Source of the DNA: Desulfobacterales bacterium CG23_combo_of_CG06-09_8_20_14_all_51_8
GTDB taxonomy: Bacteria > Desulfobacterota > Desulfobacteria > Desulfobacterales > Desulfosalsimonadaceae
Assembly: GCA_002772195.1 (NCBI GenBank)
Contig: PCSG01000001.1
Location: 1-7,017 of the forward strand
Length of the DNA stretch: 7,017 nt
Direction of reading: 5' to 3'
Shown: piece after piece, positions 1-5,435 of the stretch
How the letters are laid out: each line of letters opens with the position of its first letter
Numbering within the stretch: position 1 is the stretch's first letter
Notes under the pieces: generated by a model
Database searches by the model: none
What the model saw: only the letters and a program-made list of their open reading frames with translations
What the model was told of the DNA's origin: nothing
Made by a program: the position numbers and the translations under genes

Positions 1-377
1 CTGATGCGGTTCTTTATTTGTCGGAAATGGATGACGCCTTCGGCAACACATTCAACCTGTCCGACAACGCCAATCCCACGCTCGAAGACGCTTTGACCCT
101 GGCGGCGAACACATTTCGCACAAAGCCGCCCAAACTTCATCTGCCCCTTTCCATCGTCAAAATCGTCGCCCGCCTGGATGGCTGGATATCGGGCATGAAA
201 GGCAAAATCCCGGATCTCGAATATGATGCGACCAACTATTTATACAACGACTATATTGTGGATAACCGCCGATTAAAGGCCACGGGATTTAAGCTGACCT
301 ATCCCGATTTTGCAAAATCCATGAAACAAATCGAGAAATGGTACTGGAATCAGCCCGAAAGAGGAAAGGGGGAATAA
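1..377 (+). CDS. Extended SDR (NAD-dependent epimerase/dehydratase family), C-terminal part only
   Basis: Partial gene: the frame is open from base 3 to the TAA at 375-377, giving 124 codons, and the true start lies upstream of the window. A TTG at 18-20 is in frame, but the preceding codons (D-A-V-L-Y) read as good family sequence, so it is not the start. The string DAVLYLSE, then NTFNLSDNANPTLEDAL, then a Y-x-x-D-Y-x-x-DNRRLKATGF-type stretch and a closing YPDF, is typical of the C-terminal substrate-binding half of extended SDRs. The Rossmann domain and catalytic YxxxK lie outside the window, so the reaction cannot be named; NAD(P)-dependent epimerisation, dehydration or hydroxy/keto conversion are all possible. 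The stop codon directly abuts the next ATG, so the two SDR genes are very likely co-translated. Family assignment is fairly sure, the function is not. Confidence 0.75.
   Translation, partial: DAVLYLSEMDDAFGNTFNLSDNANPTLEDALTLAANTFRTKPPKLHLPLSIVKIVARLDGWISGMKGKIPDLEYDATNYLYNDYIVDNRRLKATGFKLTYPDFAKSMKQIEKWYWNQPERGKGE
367..373 (+). promoter_or_regulatory. Ribosome binding site of the classical SDR gene
   Basis: A purine run AGGGGGA sits about 4 nt before the ATG at 378, inside the last codons of the upstream gene. It supports the 378 start and tight coupling, since the upstream TAA (375-377) touches the ATG. Confidence 0.6.
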
Positions 378-1205
378 ATGAGTCAAACTATTGTCATCAC
401 CGGACTGGCCCAGGGCATGGGCCGGGAAGTCGTCAAAATGCTGGCCAAATCCGGCGATGCCATCGCCGGGTTCGACATGGACGGGGACGGCATTGCCTCC
501 CTGGGGACGGAACTGGACGCCCTGGGGGCCCGCCACCATCTGGAGGTTCTGGATATTACGGACCGGCCGGGAATTTTGAAATTCCGGGACCGGGTTCTTG
601 AAAAATTCCCCCGGGTGGATACGGTGGTATCCAATGTGGGCATTGGATTTTTCGGCCCATTCGAGGAAATCGACCTTGAAAAGGCGCTGAAATGCCTTGA
701 AATAAACGTCATTGGGGCCGCGGCCATCTTCCAGGCCTTTATCCCGTCCATGAGAAAGGCCGGGGGCGGAAAGCTCATCGCCATGTCCTCTCTCGTGGGA
801 CAGATCCCCTTTCCCTTTGAATCCATTTACAGCGCCTCGAAATTCGCCATCAGCGGCATGGTGGAGTCATTTCAGTATGAGCTATCGCCCTTCGGCATTC
901 AGGTGGCCATCATCGAACCGGCCCAGGTGTCCACGAATTTTGCGGCGAAAATCCACGTCCTGCCGCCCCAAGGGTCCCCCTACCGGGAACGGGCCGGGCG
1001 CTTCATCGACCGGGACAATGAACTGATCAAGACCGCCACCACGCCGGTTCAGGCGGCGGAACGCATCGTCGGCGTGATCCGGTCGCCCCGTTTGAAACTT
1101 CATAACCAGGTGGATTTCATGAGCACGTTTTTCCTGTTCTTGAACAAGGTGCTGCCCAAGTTCATGCGGGATATGATATTGCTCAATCACATGAACATAA
1201 AATGA
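378..1205 (+). CDS. Classical short-chain dehydrogenase/reductase (SDR)
   Basis: A 275-aa NAD(P)-dependent oxidoreductase, probably cytoplasmic, interconverting an alcohol and a ketone. The Rossmann glycine motif is TGLAQGMG (residues 8-15). Asp33 at the end of strand beta-2 favours NAD(H) over NADP(H), and Asp59 fits the adenine-contacting Asp. The usual NAG motif is NVG (86-88). The catalytic tetrad is complete: Asn110, Ser138, Tyr151 and Lys155, in YSASK. The usual PG after strand beta-6 is PA in IEPAQVSTNF. The last 35 or so residues are rich in Phe, Leu and Met (FMSTFFLFLNKVLPKFM), as in SDRs acting on hydrophobic or lipid-like substrates; a membrane-surface contact is possible but is inference. 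It lies between another SDR and the glycyl radical enzyme gene, which suggests oxidation or reduction of a pathway hydroxy or keto intermediate. The family is certain, the substrate unknown. Confidence 0.92.
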   Translation: MSQTIVITGLAQGMGREVVKMLAKSGDAIAGFDMDGDGIASLGTELDALGARHHLEVLDITDRPGILKFRDRVLEKFPRVDTVVSNVGIGFFGPFEEIDLEKALKCLEINVIGAAAIFQAFIPSMRKAGGGKLIAMSSLVGQIPFPFESIYSASKFAISGMVESFQYELSPFGIQVAIIEPAQVSTNFAAKIHVLPPQGSPYRERAGRFIDRDNELIKTATTPVQAAERIVGVIRSPRLKLHNQVDFMSTFFLFLNKVLPKFMRDMILLNHMNIK

Positions 1206-1208
1206 GGT
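1203..1208 (+). promoter_or_regulatory. Ribosome binding site of the glycyl radical enzyme gene, overlapping the SDR stop
   Basis: TGAGGT contains both the SDR stop codon (TGA, 1203-1205) and a Shine-Dalgarno core GAGG, six nucleotides before the ATG at 1215. This fixes the start of the next gene and implies translational coupling. Confidence 0.7.
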
Positions 1209-1214
1209 AAAATC

Positions 1215-3608
1215 ATGGGACCACAAGCCGCCCTTCTTGCCACACCGAAAAATATGGCCGACACCCGGGTCGGCAGACTCCGGGAAAGGATCATAAACAC
1301 TCCCCAGGAAATCTGCGTGGAACGGGCCCGCTACCTGACCCGGTCCATGAAACAGCACTGGGACAAAGACCCTTTGACCCGCATGAGCCTGGGGTTGGAG
1401 CATATCCTTAAAAACATCACCGTGACCATCCATGATGATGAACTGATCGTCGGATGCCGGACCCGAAAGCTCAAAGGCGCGCCCCTGTTTCCGGAAAACA
1501 AGATCCGCTGGATCGGCATTGATGTGGAAAATTTCGACCGGCGTCAAGTCCAGCGCGCCCTGATCACCGAAGATGAAAAAAGAGAATTGATCGAAGACAT
1601 CATCCCGTTCTGGGAGGGAAAAACCGTTGAAGACCGGTTTGAAGCATTGATGCCGGCGGATGTTTTCGGCGATATCGATAAGTACATCTTCACCATCATG
1701 CTGGAAATCACTTACGGCATCGGCCATTTCACCATGAACCACCCGAAAGTTCTCGCCAGCGGGCTGTCGGGAATCCTCCATGAAGCAAATGAAAAGCTGG
1801 CGTCCCTCTCTCAAAAAGACCGGGACGGCGAACGAGGCCTGTTTTACCAATCCGTCGTCCGGTCGCTGACCGCAGCCATTGGTTTTGCCAACCGCTATGC
1901 TGCTTTAGCCGATCAGATGGCAAAAGGCGCATCCGATCCGGAGAGACGCCGGGAACTGGAAACCATCGCGGCGGTCTGCCGGCGGGTGCCCGAGCATCCG
2001 GCCCGGAGTTTTCTTGAGGCGGTCCAGAGCGTTTATTTTATCCATCTGATCGCCCAGATCGAATCCGGCGGCAACTCCGTGTCTCTGGGACGCATCGACC
2101 AGATCCTCTATCCTTATTATAAAAAGGACATCGAACAGGGCGCCATCACCCCCCAAGCGGCCCGGGAACTGATCTCCCTCCTTTTTATCAAAACCAATGA
2201 AATCTGGAACGTGCTGGAAGAAGCCTATATTCCGGGGGGCGAGGGCACGGAAGGGAAAACCACCCAGAACGTGGTGGTGGGGGGCCTGGACAATGACGGC
2301 AACGACGCCACCACGGAGTTGAGCTACCTGATCCTGGACGCCTACGCGGACGTTCGGACCGTGCAGCCCAATTTCGGTGTGCGCCTGAGCGCTAAATCCC
2401 CGGAGTTTTTTTTCATGCGGGCCATTGAATACGCAAAAGACGGGGCCCTGCTTCATTTTTTCAATGACGATGCCATTGTGCCGTCTCTCATGGAAGCCGG
2501 ACTGACCCAAAGCGATGCGCGGGATTACGGGGTGGTGGGATGCCTTGAGCCCAACGCCCAGGGCAAAACCTTCGGCTCCACCTTTGGGGCCCAGTTCAAT
2601 GGGGCCAAGTGTCTGGAACTGGCCTTAAGCAATGGCATTGACACGATTTTCGGACAGCAGAACGGCCCCCAGTCCGGCAATCCTGAAAATTTCAAGTCCT
2701 TCGAAGACGTATGGAATGCCTACAACAGGCAGTTCGCCCATTTCACCGGCCAGATGGTCAAGGGCATGAATTGTTTGGACCAGGCCATCGCCGAAAATGT
2801 CCCCTCCCCCTTTGCCTCCGCCATGATCGAAGGCCCCATGGAGAAAGGCATTGATATCACCCGGGGCGGCGCAATCTACAATTCCACCGGCGTTCAGCTC
2901 ATGGGATTTTCCAACGTGGCGGACAGCCTTTATGCTGTTCAAAAAGTCATTTTTGAAGACCAAAAATATGCCCTCACGGACCTGGCCGAATGGCTGAATA
3001 CAGACTGGGTCGATCATGAGGACAAACAGAAGTTCTTTTTAAACCATGTGGAAAAATACGGCAACGACCACTCGGGGCCGGATGCAATGGCGGTCCGGGT
3101 GATGAATCATTTCTGCGATACCTTAAAGCAGTATCAAAACTTCCGGGGCGGCGCGTTCTGGCCCGGCATCTTCTCCGTGGGATTTCATATTTCCATGGGG
3201 GCCTTTACCGGCGCGACCCCTGACGGACGGCCCGCCGGGAGCATCTTCGGCAACGGCATCACCCCCAGCAACGGCCTTGCCGTCAACGGTCCCACCGCGA
3301 TTTTCAATTCAATCACCAAACTGCCGTTACATCGGGTGTATAATGGACTCAACCTGAATATGCGACTGCCCGGAAACCGCATCCGAAGCAGCAGCCTCAT
3401 GCATCTCCTTCAGACCTATTTTAAAAACGGCGGATTCCAGGTCCAGTTCAACATGGTAGACACCCAGACCCTGGAAGACGCCCGGGACCACCCGGACCAG
3501 TACCGGGACCTGATCGTTCGGATCAGCGGATATTCCGGGATATTTGTGAACCTAAGCGATATCGCCCAGGAAGAGATTATTGCGCGAACCGAGTACGAAC
3601 TTAACTGA
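1215..3608 (+). CDS. Glycyl radical enzyme (pyruvate formate-lyase family), dehydratase/lyase-type, substrate unknown
   Basis: A 797-aa full-length glycyl radical enzyme, oxygen-sensitive once activated. A PFL-like barrel fills roughly the first 650 residues and the glycyl radical domain the end. The active-site loop GVVGCLEPNAQGKTFGS holds the thiyl-radical cysteine Cys443 and the putative acid/base Glu445. The radical glycine is Gly772 in RISGYSGIF, 25 residues from the C-terminus, the usual place; the common Ala after GYS is Gly775. His171 lies in a GIGH motif near the barrel entrance. The CxEP motif is known from glycerol dehydratase, hydroxyproline dehydratase and choline TMA-lyase, so elimination chemistry (loss of water, amine or another leaving group) is inferred. 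By recalled alignment, glycerol dehydratase His281 and Asp447 correspond to Asn287 and Phe457 here, while Thr456 matches choline lyase Thr502. There is no N-terminal microcompartment-targeting extension. It needs a radical SAM activase, which is not in the window. The family is certain; the subfamily is open. Confidence 0.95.
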   Translation: MGPQAALLATPKNMADTRVGRLRERIINTPQEICVERARYLTRSMKQHWDKDPLTRMSLGLEHILKNITVTIHDDELIVGCRTRKLKGAPLFPENKIRWIGIDVENFDRRQVQRALITEDEKRELIEDIIPFWEGKTVEDRFEALMPADVFGDIDKYIFTIMLEITYGIGHFTMNHPKVLASGLSGILHEANEKLASLSQKDRDGERGLFYQSVVRSLTAAIGFANRYAALADQMAKGASDPERRRELETIAAVCRRVPEHPARSFLEAVQSVYFIHLIAQIESGGNSVSLGRIDQILYPYYKKDIEQGAITPQAARELISLLFIKTNEIWNVLEEAYIPGGEGTEGKTTQNVVVGGLDNDGNDATTELSYLILDAYADVRTVQPNFGVRLSAKSPEFFFMRAIEYAKDGALLHFFNDDAIVPSLMEAGLTQSDARDYGVVGCLEPNAQGKTFGSTFGAQFNGAKCLELALSNGIDTIFGQQNGPQSGNPENFKSFEDVWNAYNRQFAHFTGQMVKGMNCLDQAIAENVPSPFASAMIEGPMEKGIDITRGGAIYNSTGVQLMGFSNVADSLYAVQKVIFEDQKYALTDLAEWLNTDWVDHEDKQKFFLNHVEKYGNDHSGPDAMAVRVMNHFCDTLKQYQNFRGGAFWPGIFSVGFHISMGAFTGATPDGRPAGSIFGNGITPSNGLAVNGPTAIFNSITKLPLHRVYNGLNLNMRLPGNRIRSSSLMHLLQTYFKNGGFQVQFNMVDTQTLEDARDHPDQYRDLIVRISGYSGIFVNLSDIAQEEIIARTEYELN

Positions 3609-3615
3609 ACCGGCC

Positions 3616-3620
3616 GGAGA
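3616..3620 (+). promoter_or_regulatory. Ribosome binding site of the CoA-transferase subunit A gene
   Basis: GGAGA lies 8 nt before the ATG at 3629, in the 20-nt gap after the glycyl radical enzyme stop. It favours this ATG over the in-frame ATG at 3641, which has no properly spaced site. Confidence 0.65.
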
Positions 3621-3628
3621 TTTTTTCC

Positions 3629-4564
3629 ATGACCAAGGTGATGACAACCAAAGAGGCCATTTCGCAGTTTGTCAATGACAATGATTTTCTCTTTATCGGC
3701 GGGTATGTCTGCCGGCCGCCCTTTGCCGCCATCCATGAAATCATCCGGCAGGGAAAAAAGAACCTGACCATCACCCGCAGCAACGCAGCCGATGATTTTG
3801 ACATGCTCATCGGCGCGGGGCTGGTCCGGCGCTTTATCGGGACCTTTCTTTCCCTGGGTGTTTACGGGCTTGGGCGGTGTTTCCGGCGGTCCATTGAAAA
3901 AGGGATCCCGCACAAGATTGAAGTCGAAGAATACACCAACCTGTCCCTGCCCATGATGCTGATGGCCGGGTCCTTCGGCATGCCCTTTGTTCCGGTCCGG
4001 GACATGGTGGGAACCGACCTGATGAACATAAAATCGTTCATGGGAGAAAACAAATTTAAACTGATCGACTCCCCGTTTGACGGGAAACCCACCCTGCTCG
4101 TGCCAGCCTTAAACCCGGATGTGGCCATCATCCATGTACAGCAGGCGGACAAATTCGGCAACGCTCAGATGTGGGGCATCGGCGGGGACTGCAAGGTGGG
4201 GGCCAATGCCGCCAAAAAAGTCATTGTCAGTTGTGAACGGATTGTGGACCGGGACGTCATCGGCAAAGACCCTTCCCGGACGATCGTACCGTCCTTTAAA
4301 GTCGTCGCCGTCGTTGAGGAGCCCTTCGGCGCCCATCCCGGCTACACGCCGGGCTTCTATGACACGGACTTCGGGTTCGGATACCAGTACCAGCAGGCAT
4401 CCAACACGGTGGAAGGATTTCACGCTTTTCTGAAAGAATGGGTTTATGACATCCCCGACCGCAAAGCTTACACCCAGCATTATATTCAAAAATTCGGATA
4501 TGGGCCTTTCAAAAAGCTGGAAGCGGCATTTGATTACAGCTTCCCGGTCAGTTATGCGTATTGA
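3629..4564 (+). CDS. CoA-transferase subunit A (class I, glutaconate CoA-transferase GctA-like)
   Basis: A 311-aa alpha-type subunit of a class I CoA-transferase, close to the usual length of GctA-like proteins (about 320). Visible family features are the N-terminal phosphate-loop-like FIGGYVCRPPFAAIHEIIRQ (residues 22-41), the LTITRSNAADDFDMLIGAGLVRRF segment after it, a central VYGLGRCFRRSIEKG stretch, and the strongly conserved HVQQADKFGNAQMWG (from residue 169). The partner is the next gene product; together they would move CoA from a donor such as acetyl-CoA or succinyl-CoA to a carboxylic acid. The catalytic Glu is expected in subunit B, not here. Position 26-27 is Tyr-Val where many homologues have Phe-Gly, and the acceptor cannot be inferred. 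A 59-nt repeat-bearing gap, long for this operon, separates it from its partner. Confidence 0.9.
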   Translation: MTKVMTTKEAISQFVNDNDFLFIGGYVCRPPFAAIHEIIRQGKKNLTITRSNAADDFDMLIGAGLVRRFIGTFLSLGVYGLGRCFRRSIEKGIPHKIEVEEYTNLSLPMMLMAGSFGMPFVPVRDMVGTDLMNIKSFMGENKFKLIDSPFDGKPTLLVPALNPDVAIIHVQQADKFGNAQMWGIGGDCKVGANAAKKVIVSCERIVDRDVIGKDPSRTIVPSFKVVAVVEEPFGAHPGYTPGFYDTDFGFGYQYQQASNTVEGFHAFLKEWVYDIPDRKAYTQHYIQKFGYGPFKKLEAAFDYSFPVSYAY

Positions 4565-4565
4565 A

Positions 4566-4602
4566 GGCATAAGACTAAAGGCTGAAGGCTGAAGGTAGAA
4601 GG
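4566..4602 (+). repeat. Degenerate 7-bp tandem repeat (consensus GGCTGAA) between the CoA-transferase genes
   Basis: Five heptads follow the subunit A stop codon directly: GGCATAA, GACTAAA, GGCTGAA, GGCTGAA and GGTAGAA, then GG. The two middle units (4580-4593) are identical and the others differ from them at two positions each. The preceding seven bases, which include the stop codon, still share TGAA. The tract is purine-rich, ends about 8 nt before the Shine-Dalgarno sequence of subunit B, and contains no inverted repeat able to form a terminator. It accounts for most of the largest gap in the operon. The role is unknown: it may be a dispersed heptamer family, a replication-slippage product, or a translation-affecting leader. 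Confidence 0.7.
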
Positions 4603-4610
4603 TTTTTTCA

Positions 4611-4615
4611 AAGGA
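4611..4615 (+). promoter_or_regulatory. Ribosome binding site of the CoA-transferase subunit B gene
   Basis: AAGGA stands 8 nt before the ATG at 4624 within an A-rich stretch. The spacing is good and supports that start. The GG pairs in the upstream heptad repeat could offer further weak pairing to 16S rRNA. Confidence 0.65.
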
Positions 4616-4623
4616 AAAAAATT

Positions 4624-5424
4624 ATGTCAGCTCATCCAAACGGATATATCAAACCGGAACTCATGGCCTGCTGCGGCGCCAGGGAAATCAAAAACCATCA
4701 TGTGGTCATCGTGGGCACGGGTTTTCCGGCCATGTCCGCCAATATCGCCAAACACACCCATGCCCCGGACGCCATTCTCATGCAGGAGTCCGGCGTAGTG
4801 GATGCCCGTCCCAAAAGACCCGCGTTGTCGGTGGGGGACCCCTGCCTGAACCCGGGAGCAGCCATGGTGGGGAATTTACTCGATATCATGGGCATGTTTC
4901 TCCAGGCCGGATGGGTGGATGTGGGATTTTTATCCGGCAGCCAGGTGGACAAATTCGGAAACATCAACACCACCGCCATCGGCGATTATGAGCATCCGAA
5001 AACCCGGCTCCCGGGCAGCGGAGGCGCAAACCCCATCGGATCTTTGGCGAAAAAAACCCTGATCATCGCCCTTCACGATAAACGCCGGCTGGCTGAACGG
5101 GTCGATTTCATCACCACTCCGGGGTATATCGACGGCAATGGCGCGCGCGAGCGATGGGGGCTACCGGCGAACACCGGGCCGGAATGCATTATCACCAACA
5201 AGGCGATTCTTCGGTTTGATAAAACGACCGGCGAGGCCTGCCTGGAATCTTATCATCCGGGCCATTCCATTGATGAAATCAGGGAAAATACCCCATGGGA
5301 TTTGAAGATTTTAGAAAATGTCCATGAAACCGAACCCCCGACGGAACGCGAGCTGGAAGTCATACGGAAAATACTGGACCCCCACCGCATGATCAGTATC
5401 TATGAGAAACGGGGCTATGTTTAA
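4624..5424 (+). CDS. CoA-transferase subunit B (class I, glutaconate CoA-transferase GctB-like)
   Basis: A 266-aa beta-type subunit, matching the normal length of GctB-like proteins. Glu55, in AILMQESG (residues 50-57), falls where the catalytic Glu of GctB (Glu54 in Acidaminococcus) is expected; it would form the glutamyl-CoA thioester. Other family features are FLSGSQVDKFGNINTT (residues 102-117), where an oxidoreductase-like GNxN turn is conserved, and LPGSGGANP (129-137), the glycine loop near the oxyanion site. Keeping the Glu argues for true CoA transfer rather than the hydrolase-like role of IpdAB, a homologue reported to lack it. It forms a heteromer with the product of 3629-4564. The next gene follows after 11 nt. 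The family is very sure; the acid that accepts CoA is unknown, though the context suggests a product or substrate of the glycyl radical enzyme. Confidence 0.9.
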   Translation: MSAHPNGYIKPELMACCGAREIKNHHVVIVGTGFPAMSANIAKHTHAPDAILMQESGVVDARPKRPALSVGDPCLNPGAAMVGNLLDIMGMFLQAGWVDVGFLSGSQVDKFGNINTTAIGDYEHPKTRLPGSGGANPIGSLAKKTLIIALHDKRRLAERVDFITTPGYIDGNGARERWGLPANTGPECIITNKAILRFDKTTGEACLESYHPGHSIDEIRENTPWDLKILENVHETEPPTERELEVIRKILDPHRMISIYEKRGYV

Positions 5425-5435
5425 TTCTTTTACGA

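Noticed and set aside
570..585. Inverted repeat GGAATTTTGAAATTCC inside the classical SDR gene
   Set aside because: Only 7-bp arms with a 2-nt centre, in coding sequence that reads as normal SDR protein; the outer pairs mismatch. Likely chance.
882..1850. A 322-codon open frame on the minus strand
   Set aside because: It runs antisense across the SDR and the glycyl radical enzyme genes, both of which carry clear family motifs. Its composition is that of a codon-position shadow, with no recognisable domain.
2406..2413. Run of eight T in the glycyl radical enzyme gene, as a possible frameshift or slippage site
   Set aside because: The reading frame is intact across it (Glu-Phe-Phe-Phe-Met) and the family sequence continues normally on both sides.
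1905..2510. A 201-codon minus-strand frame, and similar ones at 2625-3017, 3416-3913, 4109-4570, 5541-5972 and 5672-6241
   Set aside because: All lie opposite well-supported genes and show no recognisable domain or sensible gene arrangement.
1215..3608. Alkylsuccinate or benzylsuccinate synthase (fumarate-adding GRE)
   Set aside because: The active-site loop has Cys-Leu-Glu-Pro, the elimination-type signature, and no small BssB/BssC-like subunit genes flank it.
1215..3608. Microcompartment-associated GRE (choline or diol type)
   Set aside because: No shell protein genes, aldehyde dehydrogenase or phosphotransacylase are in the window, and the GRE has no N-terminal extension for encapsulation.
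3610..3626. CCGGCCGG palindrome followed by six T, after the glycyl radical enzyme stop, as a possible terminator
   Set aside because: The palindrome has no loop and the stem would be too short. It overlaps the Shine-Dalgarno sequence of the next gene, so it is better explained as a translation start region within the operon.
4022..4034. A 13-nt sequence, ATGAACATAAAAT, that also occurs at 1191-1203
   Set aside because: Both copies are in coding sequence and encode Met-Asn-Ile-Lys; there are no other copies and no flanking similarity, so chance is the simplest explanation.
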